Origin: Cellvibrionales bacterium UBA4495
GTDB lineage: Bacteria > Pseudomonadota > Gammaproteobacteria > Pseudomonadales > Porticoccaceae
DNA: 32,265 nt
Assembly: GCA_002388905.1 (NCBI GenBank)
Contig: DGNJ01000055.1
Coordinates: 11,363-43,627, forward strand
Direction of reading: 5' to 3'
The notes under the pieces: model-generated
Database searches by the model: none
Told to the model about the DNA's origin: nothing
Seen by the model: only the letters and a program-made list of their open reading frames with translations
Made by a program: the position numbers and the translations under genes
Shown here: positions 15,433 to 23,326 of the stretch, one piece after another
Numbering within the stretch: the stretch's first letter is position 1
Layout of the letters: every line of letters starts with the position of its first letter

Positions 15433-16113
15433 TTAATCCTGGAATTCCCCGTGAGCATTGAGGAAGCAGACACCCGCGTTGTTCATCTTGTCCAGCGTCG
15501 CCAGGGCATCGTTAAAGGAAACGGTTCCCAGTTCCACCTCGTCGGCCAGATCGATAATGTCCTGGGGGTTAAAGCCGTAGGCAGCCGGGTTGCTGCTGGC
15601 GTTGAGGACCGCGGCAACAAGGTGGAAATAATAGGTTTTGTTGCTGCCGCCGCTGGGGTTATTAATATTGAGCAGGACCTCCATCAGGGAATAACCGGGG
15701 TTAAGGGGAAAGTCGAAATTAAAAACCGCCCCGAACGCCGTGGCGCCGCCGGTGCCGACGGTGGCGTCCATTTCCTTGCACTTGCCGCTTGGCGTGGCAT
15801 CGATGCAGGTGCCCGGGCTGAATGGGGTGGTATTCCATGCGTCCAGAGCGTTCATCCAGAAGCCGGGGGTGCAGCCGTTGCCGATGCACTCCTCGTGGTC
15901 GTGGCCGGACAGGTTGCCCGACAAGAGTCCGGAGGGGGAACACGCGGTGCCGCCCCACACGGGGCTGCTGGTCAGGGTTCCCAGTACCGATGCCGCGAAA
16001 GCATTGCGCGTGAACTTGCGCCGGGACTCGCCGGTTTGACCAAGGTCGCCATTAGCTTTGTGGCTTTCAGGGCTATCCGTCTTCTTGGTAATGTTCTGGG
16101 CCTTGTTATCCAT
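15433..16113 (-). CDS. Tat-signal exported Cys-containing protein, unknown function
   Basis: I do not recognise a named family. The 226-residue protein has a polar 30-residue lead, then a twin-arginine motif SRRKFTR (Arg31-Arg32), a hydrophobic stretch NAFAASVLGTLTSS and a likely cleavage near VWG, so it should be exported folded by Tat. The mature part has six Cys, among them TACSPSG, HEECIGNGCTPGFW, GTCID and GKCKE, suggesting disulphides. It then has a more hydrophobic half (AYGFNPQDIIDLADEV). CTPGFW recalls a motif seen in other secreted PEP-CTERM-genome proteins, but there is no PEP-CTERM tail; it ends AHGEFQD. The sigma-54 promoter and the 19-base element it shares with the PEP-CTERM gene place it in the probable PrsR regulon. 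Confidence 0.85.
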   Translation of the reverse strand: MDNKAQNITKKTDSPESHKANGDLGQTGESRRKFTRNAFAASVLGTLTSSPVWGGTACSPSGLLSGNLSGHDHEECIGNGCTPGFWMNALDAWNTTPFSPGTCIDATPSGKCKEMDATVGTGGATAFGAVFNFDFPLNPGYSLMEVLLNINNPSGGSNKTYYFHLVAAVLNASSNPAAYGFNPQDIIDLADEVELGTVSFNDALATLDKMNNAGVCFLNAHGEFQD

Positions 16114-16168
16114 ACGCGTACCCGCACCTTAATGTTTCCAAATTCGGTCGCATGTTTAATTGATTACA

Positions 16169-16184
16169 TGCAAATTTAGAGCCA
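16169..16184 (-). promoter_or_regulatory. Sigma-54 promoter of the Tat-signal gene
   Basis: Read on the minus strand, TGGCTCTAAATTTGCA has GG (16183-16182) and GC (16171-16170) separated by exactly ten bases and a full TTGC at the -12 site. It lies 55 bp upstream of the start codon, similar to the arrangement at the PEP-CTERM gene. This is the better of the two -12 elements. Confidence 0.85.
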
Positions 16185-16276
16185 GAACCCAAACATTGTT
16201 CTAGCCGCCTGAAATAAAAGAGCTTTTCAGCTTTCTCAGCACATCGTGTTGCGCCTGATTGCCTTTGCTCGCGTTT

Positions 16277-16295
16277 TTGTAAAAAAAGCTGACAG
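16277..16295 (-). promoter_or_regulatory. Candidate PrsR enhancer site (second copy)
   Basis: The minus-strand sequence CTGTCAGCTTTTTTTACAA matches the element at 9774-9792 in 18 of 19 positions and points the same way toward its promoter. Its near edge is 93 bases before the GG of the sigma-54 promoter, against 62 bases at the other gene. The difference, 31 bases, is close to three DNA helical turns, so both sites would face the same side. Confidence 0.6.
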
Positions 16296-16845
16296 CAGCT
16301 TCGGCGGCGTCAGCGTTCTGGTCGCCCTTGGCCGGAACACCGGGCCTACTTTTCCCGAAGCTTTTAATTATTTTAGCATTTTCCGTTTTCCTGAAAAGCG
16401 GTTCAGGCGCGGAAAACACCCCTTCGTCGGAAATTAAGGCCGATCTGGCAAGCCAAACCTGACCCTTTGTGATCACTCGCCCCGGAAAACCGGTTATGGC
16501 GGTTTCAGGGCACAGACTGAGTTGCCCATTCCGGTGGACAGACAGTCGGATCGTGAAGAATCGTGCTTCGGGTCGCCCGGCAAGTGCAAACCAAAGGTCT
16601 CCCGATTGACAAAAAAGCGGGAATCGGGCTCATTGTCTCGGAATGGATAAGCGAACATGGTATTTTGATGGATCAAGATATATTTTCCCAGCGAACTTTC
16701 GTTGCCGTCGGCCTGTAAAGTCGTTGCTTGCCTGCGGCGCCCTATAATGGCTGGGACGAACGCGGCCGTATGCTGCAGACAGATTGTTGGTTACACGAGG
16801 CAAGACGGGCCCCCATGGAGAATGTAAAAAATAAGGATTTATGCG

Positions 16846-18933
16846 GTGAGTGCCGGCTTTTATAGTTATCTTGTTGCCTTCCTGGCTTATGCCATTTTGA
16901 CAACCCTGCTTGTTTTTTCCTGGCGCGGGCGGGCGCTGGGGGGCTTTATCATTGCCGCAAGTGCGGCCACTGCGGCCTGGTCGGGAATCCTAATGGTGGG
17001 CGCCCTGTTTGGCAGCATCTCCTTCGGGGCGCATGCAGGTGCCGAACTGCTCAGGGATGCGGCCTGGTGTCTTTTCCTGATCAAGGTCACCGGAAAAGCG
17101 AGTGGCGATGAAGGCGCTGTAAGAGCAAAGGCCGGGCTTTATACGGTTTTCGGCATTGTTCTGGTATTGGTCTCGGGCGCGCTTTTCCTTTTGCCACTGG
17201 CCTCCGAATACTTCCGCGTTTCAAATGAGCGGGTCAACGAGGCGATTCTGGCCACGTGGATTATCGTCGCCATTTGCGGCCTGATACTTGTCGAGCAGAT
17301 ATTCCGCAATGCCAGCACGGATGAGCGATGGGCCATCAAATACCTGTGTATTGGCGTGGGTGGGCTGTTTGCCTACGATTTCTATATGTATTCCCATGCC
17401 CTCCTGTTCCGGCAACTGGATCCGGTGCTGTGGAGTGCGCGGGGCATTGCCAACGCGGTGGCCGTGCCTCTTATCGCGGCATCGGTGGCCCGCAACCCCA
17501 GATATGCCATCGATATCCACGTATCCCGGGATGTAATATTCCATTCCGCCACCGTGATCGGCACCGGCGTGTATCTCCTGGTGATGGCTTTTATCGGCTA
17601 TTACATCAGGCTCTACGAGGGAGAATGGAGCCGCCTGCTGCAAACGGTCTTTTTCTTCGGCGCCGGTCTGCTGCTGGTGGTGATACTCTTTTCGGGAAAC
17701 ATCCGTTCCCGCCTGCGGGTGCTTTTAAGCAAACATTTCTTCAGCTTCAAGTACGATTATCGCCAGGAGTGGCTCAATTTCACCAACTCCCTGGCGGTCA
17801 GCGGGGAGTACATACCCGAGCGGATTATCCGGGCCATTGCCGCCATGATTCACAGCCCGGGTGGCTACCTCTGGGAAAAGGAGGGCGATGCCTTCCGCCT
17901 GTTGGAGCGCTGGAACTGCCCCGAGCCGGATGCGATGGATAACAGCAAGCTGGCCTCGCTGGGCAGCTTCCTGAGCAAAACCAACTGGATTGTCGACCTT
18001 GACGAGTATTCCCGGGATCCGGGCAGGTATCGTGATCTGGAACTGCCCGGGTGGCTGTGCGCGATACCCAATGCCTGGCTCATTATCCCGCTTCCCCATA
18101 AAACGGATGTGTTGGGTTTCGTGTTGATAAAGCGCTCTGATACGGTGAAAGGCATTAACTGGGAGGACCGGGACCTTCTGAAGCTTGCCGGCCGTCAGGC
18201 AGCGAGTCACCTGGCCCAATACCAGGCGGATCAGGCCCTGTTGAGGGCCCGGCAGTTCGAGGCATTCAACCGACTGTCGGCCTATGTGGTTCACGACCTC
18301 AAGAATATCCTGGCGCAGCAGTCCCTGATTGTCAGCAATGCGGAAAAGCACAAGCATAAACCGGAGTTTGTCGACGATGTGATCCACACCATCAAGAATT
18401 CCGTGGATCGCATGACCCGGCTTATGGAGCAGATGCGCGGTGAGCTTCGCGGCAGCAGGCCCCGCGACATTGACCTGGTGGCTCTGCTGTCGGAGATTGT
18501 CGGCAAGTACGCCCGGCACCAGCCGGCGCCTGTCCTTGAGGGCGGACCTGATACCGTCTTTGTGTACGCGGACCCGGACCAGTTGGGCAATGTTTTTGGT
18601 CACATCGTCCAGAATGCCATCGAGGCGACGGATAAATCGGGGCAGGTTCGCGTGGTGGTAGGTTTGGATGACGCCCGGGTGCTGGTTTCGGTGGAGGACA
18701 CCGGTTGCGGGATGGACGAGGAATTTATCAGGGAGCGGCTTTTCAAGCCGTTCGATTCCACCAAGGGCCTCACGGGAATGGGGATAGGGGCGTTCGAAAG
18801 CCGTGACTATATCCGCTCGCTGGGCGGGGATATTCTTGTCAGGAGCACGCCGGGACAGGGCACGGTATTTACAGTTTCCCTGCCGGTGGAGGCCCGTGCG
18901 GAAAAAGAACGCCAGACTATGGAAAAGGGGTGA
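16846..18933 (+). CDS. prsK: XrtA/PEP-CTERM system sensor histidine kinase PrsK
   Basis: This membrane kinase is partner of PrsR (TIGR02916 type). At 695 residues it is full length. The N-terminal 285 residues hold about eight hydrophobic helices; a GAF-like region follows (about 315-460, including WEDRDLLKLAGRQAASHLAQYQADQAL). The phospho-acceptor is His483 in AYVVHDLKNILAQQSL, and the ATPase domain shows NAIEATDKSG, DTGCGMDEEF, LFKPFDSTKGLTGMGIGAF and TPGQGTVFTVSLP. The start is GTG at 16846 with AAGGA 8 bases upstream; the nearby ATG at 16841 is out of frame and stops at once. The gap to prsR is 3 bp, so the pair is one operon. The stimulus is unknown. Confidence 0.95.
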   Translation: MSAGFYSYLVAFLAYAILTTLLVFSWRGRALGGFIIAASAATAAWSGILMVGALFGSISFGAHAGAELLRDAAWCLFLIKVTGKASGDEGAVRAKAGLYTVFGIVLVLVSGALFLLPLASEYFRVSNERVNEAILATWIIVAICGLILVEQIFRNASTDERWAIKYLCIGVGGLFAYDFYMYSHALLFRQLDPVLWSARGIANAVAVPLIAASVARNPRYAIDIHVSRDVIFHSATVIGTGVYLLVMAFIGYYIRLYEGEWSRLLQTVFFFGAGLLLVVILFSGNIRSRLRVLLSKHFFSFKYDYRQEWLNFTNSLAVSGEYIPERIIRAIAAMIHSPGGYLWEKEGDAFRLLERWNCPEPDAMDNSKLASLGSFLSKTNWIVDLDEYSRDPGRYRDLELPGWLCAIPNAWLIIPLPHKTDVLGFVLIKRSDTVKGINWEDRDLLKLAGRQAASHLAQYQADQALLRARQFEAFNRLSAYVVHDLKNILAQQSLIVSNAEKHKHKPEFVDDVIHTIKNSVDRMTRLMEQMRGELRGSRPRDIDLVALLSEIVGKYARHQPAPVLEGGPDTVFVYADPDQLGNVFGHIVQNAIEATDKSGQVRVVVGLDDARVLVSVEDTGCGMDEEFIRERLFKPFDSTKGLTGMGIGAFESRDYIRSLGGDILVRSTPGQGTVFTVSLPVEARAEKERQTMEKG

Positions 18934-18936
18934 TTT

Positions 18937-20310
18937 GTGAAAGATGCCAGGAAACCACTGTTGATCGTCGAGGACGACCTCGGGCTGCAAGGGCAGCTTC
19001 GCTGGTGTTTCGAGGATTATGCTCCGGTGTTCGCCGGCGACAGGGGAGAGGCCATCGAAAAATTGCGCCGGCATCAGCCCGGCGTGGTCCTGCTGGATCT
19101 GGGTCTGCCCCCGGATGCCGGCGGCGTGAGCGAAGGTATGGCCACCCTTAAAGAGGTACTGACGCTTTCTCCCGAGGCAAAAATCATTGTGGTGACGGGG
19201 GATAACGACCGCGCCAACGCGGTCAGGGCAATCGGCATGGGCGCCTACGATTTTTACCAGAAACCCGTCGAGCCGGAAACCCTGGTGCTGATCGTCGACA
19301 GGGCCTTTCACGTGCATCAACTGGAGGTGGAAAACCAGGAATTGCAGCAGTTCCAGCAGCAGTCGCCACTCGGCAATATCGTCGCTGCCAGCCCGGAGAT
19401 GCTCAAGGTATGCCGCACCGTCGAAAAAGTGGCTCCTTCCGACATCACCACGCTTATCCAGGGGGCCAGCGGCACCGGTAAGGAATTGGTGGCCCAGGCC
19501 CTGCACGACCTGAGCCCCAGGGCGGAGCGGAAACTGGTGGCCATCAATTGTGCGGCCATCCCCGATAACCTCCTGGAAAGCGAGCTGTTCGGGTACGAGA
19601 AGGGCGCTTTTACCGGCGCCCACAAGCAGACGCCCGGGAAAATCGAATACGCCGATGGCGGCACCCTCTTTCTCGACGAGATCGGCGATATGCCGCTTGA
19701 TCTCCAGGCCAAGTTGTTGAGGTTCCTGCAGGAGCGGGTTATCGAGCGCGTGGGTGGTCGCAGCGAGATACCCATAGACGCCCGCATCCTGTGCGCCACC
19801 CACCAGGATCTCGGCGCGCTTATCGAGCGCGGTCAGTTCCGGGAAGACCTTTATTACCGGATCAGCGAAATTACTATCCAGATTCCGCCATTGAAGGAAC
19901 GCCAGGGCGATGCCCTGGTGCTGGCCAAAGCATTCCTGAGGCGCTTTAACCGGGAACAGGGCAAAACAATCAAGGGGTTTGACGAAAGCGCCATCAAGGC
20001 GATTGAGGCTTATGACTGGCCCGGCAATGTCCGGGAGCTGGAAAGCCGGATCAAGCGGGCCATGATCATGGCCGAGCAAAGCCACATCACCCTGGACGAC
20101 CTGGAGCTCGCCGCCCCCGACGAGGAGCCCCTGCCCCTCAACCTGAAGCAGGTCAGGGAGGATGCCGAGAAGAACGCCATCGTCCGTGCCCTCAACAAGG
20201 CCGATGCCAATATCTCGGCGGCTTCCAAGCTCCTGGGTATTACCCGACCCACCCTGTATGCCCTGCTGGACAAATACAATCTCAAGAAGGCCGGATACCT
20301 GGACGAATAG
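18937..20310 (+). CDS. prsR: PEP-CTERM system response regulator PrsR (sigma-54 activator)
   Basis: This is an NtrC-class regulator (TIGR02915 type) of 457 residues. The receiver domain (1-120) has the acidic pair VEDD, phospho-acceptor Asp54 (VVLLDLGLPP), VTGD and the KP motif. The sigma-54 AAA domain (about 145-385) has Walker A GASGTGKE at 176-183, GAFTGA at 223-228 (contact with sigma-54), Walker B GGTLFLDEIGDM and an arginine-finger region FREDLYYRISE. The C-terminal Fis-type HTH reads NISAASKLLGITRPTLYALLDKY. The start is GTG with GGGG upstream, 3 bp after prsK. Two sigma-54 promoters in this window, with a shared upstream element, are its most probable targets. In Zoogloea this regulator and RpoN are reported to control PEP-CTERM genes and flocculation. 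Confidence 0.96.
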   Translation: MKDARKPLLIVEDDLGLQGQLRWCFEDYAPVFAGDRGEAIEKLRRHQPGVVLLDLGLPPDAGGVSEGMATLKEVLTLSPEAKIIVVTGDNDRANAVRAIGMGAYDFYQKPVEPETLVLIVDRAFHVHQLEVENQELQQFQQQSPLGNIVAASPEMLKVCRTVEKVAPSDITTLIQGASGTGKELVAQALHDLSPRAERKLVAINCAAIPDNLLESELFGYEKGAFTGAHKQTPGKIEYADGGTLFLDEIGDMPLDLQAKLLRFLQERVIERVGGRSEIPIDARILCATHQDLGALIERGQFREDLYYRISEITIQIPPLKERQGDALVLAKAFLRRFNREQGKTIKGFDESAIKAIEAYDWPGNVRELESRIKRAMIMAEQSHITLDDLELAAPDEEPLPLNLKQVREDAEKNAIVRALNKADANISAASKLLGITRPTLYALLDKYNLKKAGYLDE

Positions 20311-20317
20311 GACGCGA

Positions 20318-20346
20318 GGGCCGGCTATAGGTTCTAGCGCCGGCCC
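20318..20346. terminator. GC-rich stem between convergent prsR and sugar transferase
   Basis: GGGCCGGC (20318-20325) and GCCGGCCC (20339-20346) are perfect inverted copies around a 13-base loop. It sits 7 bp after the prsR stop and 17 bp before the end of the convergent gene. No T-tract follows in either direction, so termination would be inefficient or need Rho. Confidence 0.45.
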
Positions 20347-20363
20347 ATGGCAATTAAGTCGGG

Positions 20364-21773
20364 TTAACGTCCTTTGCCAAAGAGGAGAACTTCCGCCGTC
20401 TGGAACAGGATGTTCAGGTCAAGCAGAAAGCTCCGGTGTTTCACGTAGTAGAGGTCGTACTTGAGCTTTTCCATGGAGTCATCGAAGCTCGCCCCATACG
20501 GATACTTCAGCTGGGCCCACCCGGTAAGGCCGGGTTTAACGCAGTGGCGCTGATTGTAATAGGGGATTTCCGCACTGAGGTTTTTGATCATTTCCGGCCG
20601 TTCCGGCCGGGGGCCCACAAAGCCCATGTCGCCGCGAATGACATTATACAATTGCGGAAGTTCGTCAATACGATACTTGCGAATCAACCGGCCCACTCTT
20701 GTGGTTCTATCGTCATTCTTTTGCGCCCACACCGCGCCCCCGGATTCGGCATCGATTCGCATGCTCCTGAATTTGGCGATCCTGAAAAGCCTGCCCGCCA
20801 GACCCACTCTATCCTGGGTGTAGAGGACGGGCGCCTTCCAGCCGTCCTCCAGTTTGATGGCGATAACGGTCAGGAGCATAAGGGGCCAGGTAAGGGCGAA
20901 CACAAGCACGGCCAGAAAGGAATGAAACAGCCATTCGGCTTCCTGGGCCGGTTCCCGGTGGGGGCGAAAGCCGTCTGAATAGATAATCCAGCTCGGGTAT
21001 ATCAGGTTGACGGCCAGCTGGCCGGATTCGCGTTCAATAAAATCCAGAATTTCGATAACACTGATGCCCATAAGCTTGCAGGTGAACAACGCGTCCACGG
21101 GCAGGATTTTTCTTCGGTCGTCGGCGGCGATGACAATTTCGCTGATATCGTTCTCCATCGCGTAATCGACCAGATTGTCCAGATTCACATTCACCTTTTT
21201 GTCGCTGTCGATCTGATCGGTTGCGTCGCCGTCCATCACCACATAACCGGTAATGGTGAACCACTGCCGGTCGACCTTTCTCCTCATGCGCTTTTCGATA
21301 ATCGAGGCCCGCTCGCCGCTGCCGAGGACCAGAATCCGGTTCTTTTTATGGCTGAGCAGGTCTTTCCGGTAAACCTGCCAGCGCACCAGGCCAACCAGGG
21401 CTCCCCCGAGAATCGCGGCGAATGGAATCAATTGCCAGTGGATGATGTCCGCGAGAAACAGATTGTGGAAACCCGCCAGGAGCAGGGCCCCAAATGTCAG
21501 TCCGAGCGCAAGGCGTCGCAGGACACCCTTGAAGCCCTCCCTCAGCTTGGGGTTATAAAGACCCAGCGACAGGAAGCAGAGCTGGACGATCAACGCGAAG
21601 ACGCCCGCGTAGGCAATCAGCGCGCCCGGTGGAAGCTCAGATGACTGCCCCGTAATCTCCAGGCCGCGGTTTAAATTTGATGCGATAAGGTAAGATATTG
21701 ATAACATTGCAAATTCGCATAACGCGAGCAATTTGCAACGCCGTGGAAAATTGTTGTACGAGTCGCTTTTCAT
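20364..21773 (-). CDS. Priming sugar transferase, XrtA/PEP-CTERM system (polyprenyl glycosylphosphotransferase)
   Basis: It starts polysaccharide assembly by moving a sugar-1-phosphate from a nucleotide sugar to undecaprenyl phosphate at the inner membrane. The 469-residue protein follows the TIGR03013/03025 plan: four to five N-terminal helices, a Rossmann-like CoA-binding-type region (NRILVLGSGERASIIEKRM near 145), one further helix (about 280-300), and the catalytic domain with RVGLAGRLFRIAKFRSMRIDAE, RIDELPQLYNVIRGDMGFVGPRPERPEM and KPGLTGWAQLKYPYGAS. The ATG at 21773 has GGGAGA 8 bases upstream. It is divergent from the EPS operon across an 841-bp spacer and convergent with prsR. The sugar carried cannot be told from sequence. 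Confidence 0.94.
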   Translation of the reverse strand: MKSDSYNNFPRRCKLLALCEFAMLSISYLIASNLNRGLEITGQSSELPPGALIAYAGVFALIVQLCFLSLGLYNPKLREGFKGVLRRLALGLTFGALLLAGFHNLFLADIIHWQLIPFAAILGGALVGLVRWQVYRKDLLSHKKNRILVLGSGERASIIEKRMRRKVDRQWFTITGYVVMDGDATDQIDSDKKVNVNLDNLVDYAMENDISEIVIAADDRRKILPVDALFTCKLMGISVIEILDFIERESGQLAVNLIYPSWIIYSDGFRPHREPAQEAEWLFHSFLAVLVFALTWPLMLLTVIAIKLEDGWKAPVLYTQDRVGLAGRLFRIAKFRSMRIDAESGGAVWAQKNDDRTTRVGRLIRKYRIDELPQLYNVIRGDMGFVGPRPERPEMIKNLSAEIPYYNQRHCVKPGLTGWAQLKYPYGASFDDSMEKLKYDLYYVKHRSFLLDLNILFQTAEVLLFGKGR

Positions 21774-22483
21774 CGTTGATCTCCCGCAAGTCCTATGCAG
21801 TGGCTGTAACGCAAAACCAGCAGCTCCGCTTATCCTTAACTGCTCACTGGTGCTGGTGGGCCATTATTCCTAACCGAATCCCCTTTCCCGTGCCAGAGCA
21901 CGGAGGGAGGCACATGGCCGACAGCTACCTCCCTCATTACCTGACGGGATGAGATGCCGGGGACTGTCGGTCTTGTGTGTTCCATACCGGGTATCGGACA
22001 AACACATCAGCGTACCACGGAGGTCTGTCTGTTTACTGTTGCCGGTGCGAAATTATCGTCACTTAACTATGCCGCAAAAATATGACAATGACGCAGCAAG
22101 CAGCTTCTCGTGTAAGCCGGGTTGTTACATGTCCTGATCCGGGCCGTAATTTATAGCACATGGGAAAAGCATCTTCCTGCGGGCGTGCTGCCATTCGTCT
22201 CCTTATCAGTGTCTTTCGTCATTAATGGAAGTTGGTTGTTGCCCAACATCGATTTTCGGACGTATGATGAAGCCAGGATAAAAGCGGGTTTGCGCAGGGG
22301 ATTACACTGTATATACAAGAACCTACGCAGCGGAACAAGCTCTGTACAGGTCACCGGGCGGGTCGTAACCGCCAACCGGCAACAGAGATTGGTTTTCCCT
22401 GTTAGGTGACCAAAACTCGGTGAACACATTGGATCGGCGGGCCGGCACCCGTTGCGGATAAGCGACACCGGATTATGGAGGCA

Positions 22484-22505
22484 GGCCTCTACAGGGACAG
22501 AGGCC
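22484..22505. repeat. 7-bp perfect inverted repeat upstream of the EPS promoter
   Basis: GGCCTCT and AGAGGCC flank ACAGGGAC, ending 27 bp before the -35 box of the EPS promoter. The size and position fit an operator for an activator binding just upstream of RNA polymerase. It is a single occurrence, so the claim rests on position only. Confidence 0.4.
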
Positions 22506-22531
22506 AGGGCAATGATGCCGCCAGGTATCAA

Positions 22532-22560
22532 TTGCCGGACTGCAGCACCGTTGCTACTAT
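22532..22560 (+). promoter_or_regulatory. Extended -10 promoter of the EPS operon
   Basis: TTGCCG (22532-22537) and TACTAT (22555-22560) are 17 bases apart, and TGC directly precedes the -10, giving an extended -10 (TGn). Transcription would start near 22567, leaving about 48 nt of leader before the GTG at 22615. The same -35 sequence and spacing occur at the XrtA-associated ATPase. Confidence 0.5.
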
Positions 22561-22614
22561 CGGACCTGAAGTGCGAGACTGGAACTTAACTGAAGGATAG
22601 GGAAGGGCAGACCA

Positions 22615-23292
22615 GTGAAAAATATCTCATATCTATCAACAATAAAGCCGCTAAACCTCAACGTATTCTCAGGCAATGTCAGCCGCCTTCTGGCCCTGGC
22701 GTTACTCGTGGTGGCGACCGCGGGCTGTGGCACATCGGCGTCGAAGGGCAGCATCCCGGCGGATCAGCGAAACTTCGAGGTCGATTACGATTATGTGATC
22801 GGGCCCGGCGATGCCATGGAGATCTTCGTCTGGGGCAATCCCGACCTGAGCAGTACCGTCCAGGTCAGGCCAGACGGCAAGATCACCACACGGCTGGTGG
22901 AAAATATCGAGGCCAGCGGTAAAACCCCCTCCGAACTGGCGCGGGATATCGAGAAAGTCTATTCCGAATATGTGCGCGAGCCGGTGGTCAGCGTCATCGT
23001 CGACCGATTCGTGGGCGTTCCGTCCCAGCAGGTGAGGGTCGTGGGTGAGGCCGTGGAGCCCAGCAAAATCCCCTACAGCAAGCATATGACCCTGCTTGAC
23101 CTGATGGTCGCAGTGGGCGGCCTGACGGAGTTTGCCGCGGGCAACAAGGCGGTCCTTATCCGCAGTCACGATCAGGCGAGCCGCAAGGTCTACAACCTTC
23201 GATTGGAAGATCTTCTCAAGGACGGCGATATTTCCGCGGACGTAAGCCTCTTCCCGGGCGATATCATACTGATTCCCGAAGCCTGGTTCTGA
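22615..23292 (+). CDS. XrtA-system outer-membrane polysaccharide export lipoprotein
   Basis: This Wza-like protein (TIGR03027 type) forms the outer-membrane exit for the polymer. The 225-residue product has a long lead, then a lipoprotein signal LLALALLVVATAGCGTS with the acylated Cys at 38. The Poly_export domain follows (YDYVIGPGDAMEIFVWGNPDLSS...VRPDGKITTRLVENIEASGKT), then an SLBB-like domain (VVGEAVEPSKIPYSKHMTLLDLMVAVGGLTEFAAGNKA). It ends SLFPGDIILIPEAWF, the usual end for the family. The start is GTG with GGAAGGG 7 bases ahead; a shorter start is not obvious. It heads the EPS operon and lies 34 bp before the chain-length gene. Confidence 0.94.
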   Translation: MKNISYLSTIKPLNLNVFSGNVSRLLALALLVVATAGCGTSASKGSIPADQRNFEVDYDYVIGPGDAMEIFVWGNPDLSSTVQVRPDGKITTRLVENIEASGKTPSELARDIEKVYSEYVREPVVSVIVDRFVGVPSQQVRVVGEAVEPSKIPYSKHMTLLDLMVAVGGLTEFAAGNKAVLIRSHDQASRKVYNLRLEDLLKDGDISADVSLFPGDIILIPEAWF

Positions 23293-23326
23293 GGCGGGAC
23301 GGGGAAAAACAAGGAATAAACAGCCA

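Larger units (their letters stand above)
16114..16845. other. 732-bp divergent control region between the Tat-signal gene and prsK
   Basis: I support no gene in this stretch. For the minus-strand gene it contains a sigma-54 promoter (16169-16184) and the candidate enhancer element (16277-16295). For prsK it contains a TATAAT at 16743-16748 without a good -35, about 95 bp before the GTG start. The remaining sequence is less G+C-rich than its neighbours and shows no structure I can name. Confidence 0.65.
21774..22614. other. 841-bp divergent control region of the EPS locus
   Basis: This stretch separates the sugar transferase from the EPS operon. I support no gene in it: its open frames lack ribosome sites and family features. 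At the right end lies a promoter (22532-22560) for the operon. It also contains inverted repeats GGCCTCT/AGAGGCC (22484-22490 and 22499-22505) and GGTCACC/GGTGACC (22349-22355 and 22405-22411), and a palindrome TGTATATACA (22308-22317). Composition is more A+T-rich than its neighbours. The length is large for such a locus and suggests several regulators or a decayed gene. Confidence 0.6.

Noticed and set aside
15397..15435. TAATGCG/CGCATTA inverted repeat at the end of the Tat-signal gene as a terminator
   Set aside because: 25-base loop, A+T-poor surroundings and no T-tract; too weak to call.
16201..16476. 91-codon minus-strand frame upstream of the Tat-signal gene
   Set aside because: GTG start without a ribosome site and no family features; its C-terminal half covers the 19-base shared element and ends just before the sigma-54 promoter, so a control region explains it better.
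17725..20085. 786-codon open frame antisense to prsK and prsR
   Set aside because: It lies opposite two clearly real genes with full catalytic motifs; long antisense frames are common in high-GC coding DNA, and this one has no domain pattern.
21880..21895. TGGCACG on the minus strand, a perfect sigma-54 -24 element, upstream of the sugar transferase
   Set aside because: The required GC at the -12 position is absent (GG instead), so it is not a sigma-54 promoter by sequence.
22095..22119. AGCAGCTTCTCGTGTAAGC, partly like the candidate PrsR element
   Set aside because: Only about 12 of 19 positions match and no GG-N10-GC promoter lies downstream at a suitable distance.
22307..22324. CTGTATATACA resembling a LexA box
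   Set aside because: The second half (CAG ten bases after CTG) is missing.
22122..22409. 95-codon plus-strand frame in the EPS spacer
   Set aside because: TTG start, no ribosome site, no recognisable domain, and it ends well before the operon promoter.
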